Assembly: GCA_943353705.1 (NCBI GenBank)
Contig: CALRAY010000010.1
Span: 1-13,687 of the forward strand
Length of the DNA: 13,687 nt
Source of the DNA: Patescibacteria group bacterium UBA4664
GTDB taxonomy: Bacteria > Patescibacteriota > Saccharimonadia > CAILAD01 > BJGX01
Direction of reading: 5' to 3'
The position numbers were made by a program, and so were the translations under genes. The notes under the pieces were generated by a model that did no database searches, was not told the origin of the DNA, and worked only from the letters and a program-made list of their open reading frames with translations. Shown here one piece after another: positions 1-6,994 of this stretch (position 1 is its first letter; each line of letters begins with the position of its first letter).

Positions 1-150
1 GCCATAAAAAGCCTTGAAGTCACCCTGCAAAGCCTCTGGGTCAGTAAATAGTGACACGTCAGCCTTGGTATCTTTCTCTGGGTTAATTGATATTGTAGCT
101 TTTTTGCCGGCTAGCCTAATTGAGTTGATATTGGAAAGTGTTATATCCAT
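1..150 (-). CDS. N-terminal fragment of a possible metallo-beta-lactamase-fold protein (runs off left edge)
   Basis: An open frame reads leftward from an ATG at 150 to the window edge, giving the first 50 residues. The start MDITLSNINSIRLAGKKATI followed by SINPEK resembles the first two beta strands of UlaG/YhfI-type metallo-beta-lactamase-fold hydrolases, in which an Ile/Phe-Arg-Leu strand is followed by a Lys/Thr-Ile strand ending in an Asp-Pro. Here that Asp-Pro is Asn-Pro. The zinc-binding HxHxDH motif, if present, would lie outside the window, so the fold is a guess. A stop (TAA) lies in frame two codons upstream, so this ATG is the first usable start. AAGGGAG lies about 12 nt upstream, rather far for a Shine-Dalgarno. 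It follows the AI-2E-type gene by about 100 bp on the same strand. Confidence 0.45.
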   Translation of the reverse strand, partial: MDITLSNINSIRLAGKKATISINPEKDTKADVSLFTDPEALQGDFKAFYG

Positions 151-228
151 CCGTTAGAAGTTCTCCCTTATTTTAGTTTTTTAGTATCGCCCCGAAGCTA
201 TAACATTACGGGATGCATGAGTGCTATT

Positions 229-253
229 GTAACAGATTCAACCCATCTGTTAC
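229..253 (-). other. Perfect inverted repeat at the 3' end of the AI-2E-type gene
   Basis: Nine-base arms, GTAACAGAT (229-237) and ATCTGTTAC (245-253), flank a 7-nt loop. The right arm touches the TAG stop codon of the AI-2E-type gene. As RNA it forms a 9-bp hairpin immediately after the stop. No U-run follows on either strand, so it is not a canonical intrinsic terminator. It may protect the 3' end or be a weak or factor-assisted termination site. Confidence 0.4.
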
Positions 254-1296
254 TAGCTATTTATAGCCTCATCAATCTTTTCTTTTACATAGTCCGAACC
301 CATGGTATCGAATATGACATCTACCACAGCAGCAACTGGCACCGCCAATATAACTCCAATAGGGCCGATAAGCGTGAATCCTATCAGTGCAGCAAGCAGT
401 ATGATTACAGGCGATACACCAATTGCCTTATTGAATAGCTGAGGAGAAATTATATTGGCTAGAATTAATTGCAAAATAATTGTTAAAACTATAAAAATTA
501 ATCCTGCCGCAGGCGAAATGACTAGAGCTGCTAGGGTTGCTGGAACTGCACCAACGAAAGATCCAATAAAAGGTATAAATTGTAAGACACCAGCAAAAAG
601 AGCTAGCGATAAGGCCACTTTAACCCCCATTGCGGCTAATATGATATATGTTGCAATAAATACAATGAAAGACATCACCAACTGATAACGAATCCACTTT
701 CCGAGCTTGACTGAACTTTCCCTGCTAATGTCATTTACTTCCTTGCGGCGCTCGCGGCCCGGGATATAGCGCACGATAGCTGCGAGTATATCTTTACCGC
801 TCATAAGAAAATAAAAGGTCAATACGAGGAAGGTAATAAACCCAAATACGCTACCGACTGCGTCTGTTGCTGCTTGGCCGACTTGGCCTGCCAAAGCCTC
901 TGGTCGATTCTTGACCGTACTCACAGCCCTATCGAATCCCTCCAGAAGTAGCGGCTGACTTGATAAGGACTGTTCTATTTGCTTTTGATAGGTTGGGAAA
1001 TTCTTAAATATACTATTGACTTGGTTACTAATGTTCGGAGATATGGCAAAGACCAGGTATCCAAAAATAGCAAAAACTAAAGTATAAATTATCGTGACGG
1101 CAAGCCACCTAGGAAAGCGCATCTTTTCAAGGCGCTTGACCGATGGGTTCAGGCCGGCTGCAAAAATTAGACTGGCCAGTACTATTACGACCACGCCAGA
1201 TAAATACCAGAGCATTGCGGCCAAGGCTATGACTACAGCCAAATAAACAAATGATATGGGCGATATAACAACTGTTAGTCTCTGGTTGGATTTCAT
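253..1296 (-). CDS. AI-2E family (UPF0118/PerM-like) membrane transporter
   Basis: A 347-residue polytopic membrane protein with the AI-2E/PerM family layout. There are two N-terminal hydrophobic helices around a short GLNPSVKRLEK loop, a third helix (WLAVTIIYTLVFAIFGYLVF), and then a roughly 60-residue polar segment carrying NFPTYQKQIEQ. A C-terminal bundle of five or so helices follows, including FIPFIGSFVGAVPA, LANIISPQLFNKAIGVSPV and IGPIGVILAVPVAA, all typical of the family. Members export small molecules (AI-2, possibly quorum or osmotic solutes) or act as Na+/H+ antiporters; the substrate here cannot be read from sequence. ATG at 1296 is preferred over an in-frame TTG at 1314, because a promoter -10 sits exactly 6 nt before the ATG and there is no Shine-Dalgarno. 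Upstream is a wHTH protein gene. Confidence 0.88.
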   Translation of the reverse strand: MKSNQRLTVVISPISFVYLAVVIALAAMLWYLSGVVVIVLASLIFAAGLNPSVKRLEKMRFPRWLAVTIIYTLVFAIFGYLVFAISPNISNQVNSIFKNFPTYQKQIEQSLSSQPLLLEGFDRAVSTVKNRPEALAGQVGQAATDAVGSVFGFITFLVLTFYFLMSGKDILAAIVRYIPGRERRKEVNDISRESSVKLGKWIRYQLVMSFIVFIATYIILAAMGVKVALSLALFAGVLQFIPFIGSFVGAVPATLAALVISPAAGLIFIVLTIILQLILANIISPQLFNKAIGVSPVIILLAALIGFTLIGPIGVILAVPVAAVVDVIFDTMGSDYVKEKIDEAINS

Positions 1297-1302
1297 ATAA
1301 AT

Positions 1303-1331
1303 ATTATCGCACAAAAAGCGCGCTTATCCAA
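1303..1331 (-). promoter_or_regulatory. Sigma70-type promoter for the AI-2E-type gene, predicted leaderless
   Basis: The -35 is TTGGAT (1326-1331), the spacer is 17 bp, and the -10 is GATAAT (1303-1308) preceded by an extended TGC. The -10 ends exactly 6 nt before the ATG at 1296, so the predicted +1 is the A of the start codon. No Shine-Dalgarno is present. Confidence 0.65.
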
Positions 1332-1342
1332 AGATGTTATGC

Positions 1343-2032
1343 TTAAATTTTTTCTGTGTCTTTAGCGGGCTGAACATTGACCTTAGTTGTTTCATCATTA
1401 GGGTCGGTAGTTCCCGTTTCAGCTTTGGTTTCCGTTTCTTTTTTCGGGAAAACTCCTATTTTATCGCACAGAATAATCTTATTTTCATCTAATATATCCG
1501 TCAGGAAGCGATCGTTGAGATTTCTTCTGTAATCATAATCTTCGACTGTGAATGAGGCATAGTTAAGTTCTCTGTTCATGTCCTTTTCCATATCAGCAAT
1601 TGTCCTGGCAAGCTGTGATTTGTTCATATCACCAACAATAAATATATCAATTTCCTGATTACTTCCTCTGACAAATGCCCCTGTCAAAAAAGCCATTCGT
1701 ATATTGCCTGCTTTTTGAATGTTTTTAAGTATCTGATCCTCTTCTTTGGTCTGCTTCATTTCTTTGGATTTAGCTGGGATACGCTGGAACACTGACTGTA
1801 GCTCTTTATGGAACTTATATTTTGGATTAACTTCATAATAGAGTCGATTGCTTTGGCTGACCGAACGGACTATTCCGATATTGAGCAAATTCTGCAATTC
1901 TCTGCGCACGGAGTTAATTTGTTCATCAATTTTACGTGTTATCTCACGAACATAAAATGGCCGGTCTGGATTATTATAAAATAAACTCAAAAGCTTTACT
2001 CGCGTCTTAGATCCAAACAGTTGTTCAAACAT
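1343..2032 (-). CDS. Winged-helix DNA-binding protein with a nucleotidyltransferase-like domain
   Basis: 229 residues. Residues 1-75 form a winged helix-turn-helix: MFEQLFGSKTRVKLLSLF, then FYVREITRKI, then the recognition-helix region SVRRELQNLLNIGIV and a wing SNRLYYEVNP. After a charged linker, residues 112-190 look like a minimal nucleotidyltransferase (MNT-like) fold with LTGAFVRGSNQEIDIFIVG. The family signature GS-x9-DxD is altered to GA and ExD, so catalysis is doubtful. The last 33 residues are Thr/Glu/Lys-rich and probably disordered. ATG at 2032 was chosen over an upstream in-frame codon at 2074 because AGAAGGGG (2042-2049) sits 9 nt before it. The role is probably transcriptional regulation, but no target is evident. 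It could be related to antitoxin-like wHTH/MNT proteins, though no HEPN partner is adjacent. Confidence 0.75.
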   Translation of the reverse strand: MFEQLFGSKTRVKLLSLFYNNPDRPFYVREITRKIDEQINSVRRELQNLLNIGIVRSVSQSNRLYYEVNPKYKFHKELQSVFQRIPAKSKEMKQTKEEDQILKNIQKAGNIRMAFLTGAFVRGSNQEIDIFIVGDMNKSQLARTIADMEKDMNRELNYASFTVEDYDYRRNLNDRFLTDILDENKIILCDKIGVFPKKETETKAETGTTDPNDETTKVNVQPAKDTEKI

Positions 2033-2094
2033 TTTGATTATCCCCTTCTTTAAAAATTGTATTCTGAATGGCAATTTACAGATTGATTACTGCT

Positions 2095-2123
2095 ATTATA
2101 CGAATAAATGAACAAATTTTCTA
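2095..2123 (-). promoter_or_regulatory. Promoter for the wHTH/nucleotidyltransferase-like gene
   Basis: A perfect -10 TATAAT (2095-2100) lies 17 bp from a weak -35 TAGAAA (2118-2123). Predicted transcription starts near 2088, giving a leader of about 55 nt that carries the AGAAGGGG ribosome-binding site. This separates the gene from gatD upstream. Confidence 0.5.
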
Positions 2124-2141
2124 GACTATTTGAATAAATTT

Positions 2142-2855
2142 TTAAGCTTTTCTTGCGGCATTTTTTCTTGCACTATTTTCTAGCTCATCATTGAGTTCTT
2201 TTAGCTTGATATTTTGACCGCTGTATTTTATCGCTTGGCGAATTAGCCAGTCGGCAACTTTAGGATTTTTTGGTAAGAATGATCCATGCAAATATGTTCC
2301 TATGGCATTCTTATAAATCACTCCTTCGAGCTTATCGTCTGGATTATTCCCAAAGCCCTTCTTGACTACGCCCAGGGGCTGAGCTCTACCAATAAATTCT
2401 GTTGCGCCACTATGATTCTCAAAGCCCACCAGCTGGCCAAACTTTTCTGACTGAACCAGGATATTGCCAATCATTCTGGTTTCGGTCGCCTTTGAAATCA
2501 CATTAAATAAGCCTATGCCTTGTATCTGTCCATAGTCGCTGCTTATAAAATACTCTCCTAGGAGTTGATAGCCTCCACAGACAGACAGTAGCGGGCCTCC
2601 TGACTCTGCAAAATCCTTAATCTGCGAAGATTTTGCCATTAAGTCTTCAGCTACGACGACCTGACCTTTGTCTTGGCCTCCGCCAATAAAAATCATATCA
2701 ATGTCTTTCGGTAGCTTATCGCCCACCTCGATAGACACGACTTCATTTTTGATCCCTCGCCAGTTCATACGCTGACTTAGTACTAGTACGTTACCAAAAT
2801 CTCCATAAATACTCATTCTTTCTGGGTAGAGGTGGGCAATCTTTATAGCTTTCAT
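2142..2855 (-). CDS. gatD: Lipid II isoglutaminyl synthase, glutaminase subunit GatD
   Basis: 237-residue CobB/CobQ-type (class I, triad) glutamine amidotransferase. It hydrolyses glutamine and passes ammonia to MurT, which amidates the alpha-carboxyl of D-Glu in the lipid II stem peptide to D-isoglutamine at the cytoplasmic face of the membrane. Visible motifs are IAHLYPERMSIYGDFGN near the N-terminus, FIGGGQDKGQ (56-65), the nucleophile elbow LLSVCGGYQLLGEYF with Cys93, GFENHSG (144-150), and TYLHGSFLPKNP with His190. These match the Cys94/His189 pair known for S. aureus GatD, and Arg127 falls where the glutamine-binding Arg128 is expected. ATG at 2855 overlaps the murT TGA (ATGA), with AAAGGAG 8 nt upstream; this beats an in-frame TTG at 2861. 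The overlap implies translational coupling and 1:1 production with MurT. Confidence 0.95.
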   Translation of the reverse strand: MKAIKIAHLYPERMSIYGDFGNVLVLSQRMNWRGIKNEVVSIEVGDKLPKDIDMIFIGGGQDKGQVVVAEDLMAKSSQIKDFAESGGPLLSVCGGYQLLGEYFISSDYGQIQGIGLFNVISKATETRMIGNILVQSEKFGQLVGFENHSGATEFIGRAQPLGVVKKGFGNNPDDKLEGVIYKNAIGTYLHGSFLPKNPKVADWLIRQAIKYSGQNIKLKELNDELENSARKNAARKA

Positions 2856-4228
2856 TGCCAAAACTCCTTTGCTTTATCGTCATTGGCAGCAATCTTTGAT
2901 CGCATGCTAAGCATGGCCGTATAGGTTGGCAAAATAAATATCTTGCTCCGTCTGGTAGAGTTTTTTTCTATCATTTTCAATAAACTATTCTCGTCAGACT
3001 CAATCGATACGCCCTTTAGCCCGGCGTACTTTAATCTCAGGGCCATATCGTAAGCTCTAGTGCCTCCAACCAAAATTTTACCCCTATAGCCCTTGAGGTC
3101 TTCGAAAGCAGCGTCCCAAAGCCAGCTGATGTCTCTGCCGTCGGCAAAATTATCGTTTATAACAAATACCAGCAGTCTATCTTTCTCTTTTAGTAGATAG
3201 GTCTGAATTATCTGATTTAAACCAGTTGGGTTTTTAATAAGCAGCATTACCACCTCTCGATTCAAATAATTTAACTGCTCCGACCTACCAAAAACTGCCG
3301 AGGACTCGTTAAGTGCAGAAATGATACTATTTTCATCCGTATCAAGACAAATCTTAGCGACTGAATAGGCAGCAATTGCATTATATACGTTGAATAACCC
3401 TGGCATTTCAAGTTTTATAGCTTTTGATGTTTTATTTACATCAAACTTAATATTTTCAATGCCTTTTTGTCTGACATTATTAGCCTGGAAGTCCGGCTTA
3501 GGCCTAGTAAAGCCTCCTCTTTTACCCCTGTACCTACCAATATGGCCAAAGTACCTATCTGTGTAGTGAAGTTTTTGCTGGGTGAATGGATCGAATATAC
3601 TATCGGCAGTGTGGTCATTGGTAATTTTAGGTCCATTGTAGTCTCCTACCCCAAAATAGGTAGCCTTTCTTTCATTTTCAAGCTTATAGCCCAGGCTTGC
3701 CACTAAAGGATCATCTGCATTAAGACCTAGCTTCGTATTCGGCAAATCTTCAAATAAATTCCTGAAGCTGCGTGCTATTTTATCTAATTCACCATATCTA
3801 TCAAGCTGATCCCTGAAGAGATTGGTGACTACAATAGTATCAGGCTCAATTGCACGACAAACCTTTGGCATAAAAGCCTCATCGACTTCAAATAAAGCGA
3901 CGTCCGCATCAACCCTGCCGTATAGATTGGTATTTTCGGCCATTGTTGATATCAATCCTCGCTCCATGTTAGAGCCAGCTCTATTATGTACATAGCTAAT
4001 GCCAGCTTCTTCTAAAATATTAGCAATAAATCTAGAAGTAGTAGTCTTACCATTTGTCCCCGTCACAACAATAATACCTTTTGGGAAATTTTTTAGTACC
4101 AGCTTACGCAGGATATCCTTATCTAGCTTCTGGGCCAGCATACCAGGCAGGGCTGTACCGCCGCTACCTGTGATTCGGTTGGTTTTTAATGCTACTTTAG
4201 CAGCTATAATGGCAAGTAAACTACGCAT
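2852..4228 (-). CDS. murT: Lipid II isoglutaminyl synthase, Mur-ligase subunit MurT (zinc-ribbon cysteines absent)
   Basis: 458 residues, usual MurT length. It uses ATP to activate the D-Glu alpha-carboxyl of lipid II and accepts ammonia from GatD. The P-loop is GTNGKTTT (57-64). The Mur-ligase middle domain includes FEVDEAFMPKV and VVTNLFRDQLDRYGELD. The C-terminal DUF1727 domain carries LLIKNPTGLNQ (329-339) and DNFADGRDISWLWD (359-372). Residues 208-243 align with the family's Cys4 zinc ribbon and keep the YFGHIGRY and GFTRPKPDF framework, but the four ligand positions are Asp213, Thr216, Gly235 and Gly238. The only cysteines in the protein are Cys124 and Cys294, outside this region. There is no Shine-Dalgarno; a -10-like element lies 6 nt before the ATG. 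It follows miaA by 12 nt and overlaps gatD by 4 nt. Confidence 0.95.
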   Translation of the reverse strand: MRSLLAIIAAKVALKTNRITGSGGTALPGMLAQKLDKDILRKLVLKNFPKGIIVVTGTNGKTTTSRFIANILEEAGISYVHNRAGSNMERGLISTMAENTNLYGRVDADVALFEVDEAFMPKVCRAIEPDTIVVTNLFRDQLDRYGELDKIARSFRNLFEDLPNTKLGLNADDPLVASLGYKLENERKATYFGVGDYNGPKITNDHTADSIFDPFTQQKLHYTDRYFGHIGRYRGKRGGFTRPKPDFQANNVRQKGIENIKFDVNKTSKAIKLEMPGLFNVYNAIAAYSVAKICLDTDENSIISALNESSAVFGRSEQLNYLNREVVMLLIKNPTGLNQIIQTYLLKEKDRLLVFVINDNFADGRDISWLWDAAFEDLKGYRGKILVGGTRAYDMALRLKYAGLKGVSIESDENSLLKMIEKNSTRRSKIFILPTYTAMLSMRSKIAANDDKAKEFWQ

Positions 4229-4234
4229 ATGCTT

Positions 4235-4243
4235 ATTGTATCA
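4235..4243 (-). promoter_or_regulatory. Extended -10 inside the miaA stop, predicted leaderless murT start
   Basis: TGATACAAT reads as an extended -10 (TGn plus TACAAT, 5 of 6 consensus bases). Its TGA is the miaA stop codon, and the hexamer (4235-4240) ends 6 nt before the murT ATG. No convincing -35 is seen. It could give murT-gatD transcription independent of the thrS leader. Confidence 0.4.
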
Positions 4244-5110
4244 GATACTTTGCAAGTATTCCTTAGCAATCTCAATAGCTTTAGTGTGGTTTTCTGCCCA
4301 AACAATTGAGTTATTGCGCCTAAACCATGTTAATTGTCTCTTTGCATAGTCCATAGTTGCCTTGTTTATTGTATTTTCAACATCATTTAGGTCAGTTTGG
4401 TGCATAATCATATCTCCAATTTGCTTATAGCCAATTGTCGACATGGCTGGGCATTTAGCACCATACATATCCAGCAAGCTCTGGACTTCTTGTACAAATC
4501 CATTGCTCAACATCTCTTTAGTTCGCAATGCTATATTACGCTTTATTGTAAGCCTTTCTGGACTTAAGCCAATAATTTTACAGTTTAATTTTATTACTTT
4601 TCTGTCGTCATTATTTACAGGCCCTCGCTCAATTAGCTGAATAACTCTTAGCATATTTTGGTTATCGATAAGTTCATACTCTTTTGGATATAAGCTACGT
4701 GCAAGATCCTTAATTTGCTCTTGTGTATAGCCGTCGAGTTTATGTTCTGTGTGCTTTTTGCTCCTGAAGTTATAATCATATAGAACCGAGTCGATATATA
4801 GGCCGCTACCGCCGCATATTATAGGTAGCTTATGCTTTTCTTTGATATCTTTGATAGCTTGGAGGCATGCTATTTTGAAATCCGATGCGCTAAACACCTC
4901 ATCTGGCTTAACTATATCCAAAAGATGATGTTTTATACCATCCTGCTGCTTTATAGTGGGTTTGGCAGTGCCGATATCCATACCCTGATAGATTGTTCTG
5001 GAGTCTGCACAAATTATCTCTCCATCGAACTGCTTCGCTAGATCTATCGCAAGCGATGTTTTACCTGAAGCTGTTGGTCCGACAATTACTAAAACTTTAG
5101 ATTGCTGCAT
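4241..5110 (-). CDS. miaA: tRNA dimethylallyltransferase MiaA
   Basis: 289 residues, somewhat shorter than E. coli MiaA (316). It transfers a dimethylallyl group from DMAPP to N6 of A37 in tRNAs reading UNN codons, improving anticodon stacking. Motifs in order are the P-loop GPTASGKTS (11-19), ADSRTIYQGMDIGTAKP (35-51), HHLLDIVKPDEVFSASDF (61-78), GGSGLYIDSVLYDY (100-113), and the tRNA-binding C-terminal YAKRQLTWFRR near residue 255. The ATG at 5110 immediately follows the thrS TAG with no gap, so the two are co-transcribed and probably coupled; only a weak GGA lies upstream. It shares a transcript with thrS, so both tRNA-related genes should respond to the same leader. Confidence 0.95.
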   Translation of the reverse strand: MQQSKVLVIVGPTASGKTSLAIDLAKQFDGEIICADSRTIYQGMDIGTAKPTIKQQDGIKHHLLDIVKPDEVFSASDFKIACLQAIKDIKEKHKLPIICGGSGLYIDSVLYDYNFRSKKHTEHKLDGYTQEQIKDLARSLYPKEYELIDNQNMLRVIQLIERGPVNNDDRKVIKLNCKIIGLSPERLTIKRNIALRTKEMLSNGFVQEVQSLLDMYGAKCPAMSTIGYKQIGDMIMHQTDLNDVENTINKATMDYAKRQLTWFRRNNSIVWAENHTKAIEIAKEYLQSI

Positions 5111-6928
5111 CTACAATTTCCGATTTGAAATCTCGTCTTCAATCATCGACATTGCTTGCTCAAGGCTGCTTGAGCCCAAATCCCCTTTGCCATGCCTGCG
5201 AATTGAGACCGAATCTGATTCTTGCTCCTTCTCGCCGACTACCATAATCACAGGTACCTTAAGCTTTTCGGCGTTTCTAATGCGTTTTCCTAGCGATTCT
5301 GAATCATCATCCAGCTTTACTCTGACGCCTAGCTTATGAAGCTTCTCGTGCACACTCTTGGCATATTCACCAAACTTATCAGACACTGGAATGACACGAA
5401 CTTGCTCAGGTGCTAGCCACAGAGGAAAAGCGCCTGCAAAATGCTCGATTAAAGTCATCATAAACCTCTCGAATGATCCAAGTATAGCTCGGTGTATCAT
5501 AACAGGACTTTTATCTGAACCATCCTTATCTGTATAGGTCAGCTCGAATCTCTTCGGCATGGCAAAATCTAGTTGTATGGTGGCCAGCTGGGTTTCTCTA
5601 CCTAAGGCGTCTTTGAACATAAAGTCTAGTTTTGGACCATAAAGTGCCGCCTCTCCTTCCATTCGCTTGGCGCCAAGGCCCCTATCATCAGAAACCTTTT
5701 GCAGCATTTCTTCGGCCAGCTGCCAATCATCTGGGTCGCCTATATAAGCTTCTGGAGTTTTAGGGTCTCTTACCGAGAGCGATACCCAGTGATCCCCCCA
5801 CAAGCCGAGATTTTGATAAAACTTCTCAATAACCTCTGCAATCAGGTCTGCTTCTTTTTGAATTTGATCTACAGTACAGAAAGTATGGCCATCGTCCACC
5901 GTAAAGCCTCTGGTTCTTTGCAGGCCCCCTATTTGCCCAGGCTTCTCATCGCGATATTGCATGGTCTGCTCTATATAGCGAATTGGCAAATCCTTATAGC
6001 TCCTAGGCCTTGAAGAATATATTTGAGTGTGATGAGGACAATTTACTGGTTTTAGAATAAATTCTTGCTTGTAGTGACTTTGAACCCTGAATAATTCATC
6101 TTCAAATTTGTCTGCATGGCCAGAGGTCTTATAGAGATCGAGTTTTGCCAAATGAGGCGTGCTAACCGACTCCATATTGTTGTCTCTGCCAATTTCATTC
6201 AAGGCTTCCTTGAGCTGATTCATTATCACTGTGCCACGAGGCGTATACATTGGAAGTCCAGGGCCAACCATATCTGAGAACACAAACAAATCTAGCTCCT
6301 GGCCAAGCTTACGGTGATCTCGCTTCTCAGCTTCAACTAGCATCTGCAGGTAGTCATTAAGTTTTTCTTTGGTCTCAAATGCCAAACCATAAATACGCTG
6401 CATCTGAGGGTTTTCTTCTTTGCCCCTCCAGTAAACGCCACTCATCTTGTTAAGCTTGAAGCAGTCTGCCGGAATTTCTGAGGTATTATCCACGTGAGGA
6501 CCACGACACAAATCAACAAAATCGCCGGTTTTATAGATACTTATTTCGTCGACACCTCCTTCGGAACCTTCGGCCAATTCGTCATCGCCTGCATCCGCAA
6601 CTGCTGTTGTTCCTTTGGTCTTAAGATCATTAAGCAATTCAACCTTAAACTGCTGGTCGTTAGACTTAAAATACTCAATAGCCACATCAATTGGCCAAGT
6701 TTCATGAACAAATTGTATTTTTTTATTGATAATTGAACGCATTTCCTTTTCGATCGATTTAAGCTCGGCTTCTGTAAAGTTTTCATCCACCAAGAAATCA
6801 TAGTAAAAGCCGTTATCGATTGCCGGACCCACACCAAAGCTAGCTTCTGGCTTAATCTTTTGGACGGCCGAGGCCATTATATGCGCCAAGCTGTGTCTTA
6901 TCTTATGTAATTGTTCTGAATTTTCCAT
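5111..6928 (-). CDS. thrS: Threonyl-tRNA synthetase (TGS domain absent)
   Basis: 605-residue class II synthetase that charges tRNA-Thr. It starts directly in the editing (N2) domain and lacks the N-terminal TGS domain of the 642-residue E. coli enzyme. The editing site is intact: His12 and His16 in HSLAH, Cys141 and His145 in CRGPHV. Catalytic-core zinc ligands are present: Cys297 (NCPHH), His348 (DDGHTF) and His479 (MIHRAILGS). The anticodon-binding domain spans about 508-605 with VRVIPVSDKFGEYA and a closing IRRHGKGDLG. An acidic, Gly/Ala-rich insertion of about 25 residues (104-128) precedes ISIYKTGDFVDLCRGP. ATG at 6928 is preferred over a TTG at 6949, because AGAAAGG lies 5 nt before the ATG and the TTG lies in the terminator U-run of the leader. 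A T-box-like leader precedes it. Confidence 0.96.
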   Translation of the reverse strand: MENSEQLHKIRHSLAHIMASAVQKIKPEASFGVGPAIDNGFYYDFLVDENFTEAELKSIEKEMRSIINKKIQFVHETWPIDVAIEYFKSNDQQFKVELLNDLKTKGTTAVADAGDDELAEGSEGGVDEISIYKTGDFVDLCRGPHVDNTSEIPADCFKLNKMSGVYWRGKEENPQMQRIYGLAFETKEKLNDYLQMLVEAEKRDHRKLGQELDLFVFSDMVGPGLPMYTPRGTVIMNQLKEALNEIGRDNNMESVSTPHLAKLDLYKTSGHADKFEDELFRVQSHYKQEFILKPVNCPHHTQIYSSRPRSYKDLPIRYIEQTMQYRDEKPGQIGGLQRTRGFTVDDGHTFCTVDQIQKEADLIAEVIEKFYQNLGLWGDHWVSLSVRDPKTPEAYIGDPDDWQLAEEMLQKVSDDRGLGAKRMEGEAALYGPKLDFMFKDALGRETQLATIQLDFAMPKRFELTYTDKDGSDKSPVMIHRAILGSFERFMMTLIEHFAGAFPLWLAPEQVRVIPVSDKFGEYAKSVHEKLHKLGVRVKLDDDSESLGKRIRNAEKLKVPVIMVVGEKEQESDSVSIRRHGKGDLGSSSLEQAMSMIEDEISNRKL

Positions 6929-6947
6929 TTTTACCTTTCTTTTAAAC

Positions 6948-6994
6948 AAAAAACCACCCTACTATGCCAAGTTCCGACTCTGTCGGAAGGTTCC
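6948..6994 (-). terminator. Regulated intrinsic terminator in the thrS leader
   Basis: GGAACCUUCC (6994-6985) can pair with GGGUGGUUUU (6959-6950), with one U-U mismatch, and a run of six U (6953-6948) follows. This consumes half of the T-box bulge and the 5' arm of the upper antiterminator helix, so it is incompatible with that fold. A further pairing CCACC (7013-7009) with GGUGG (6958-6954), enclosing the whole antiterminator, is also possible. The terminator lies about 20 nt before the thrS start codon. Confidence 0.6.
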
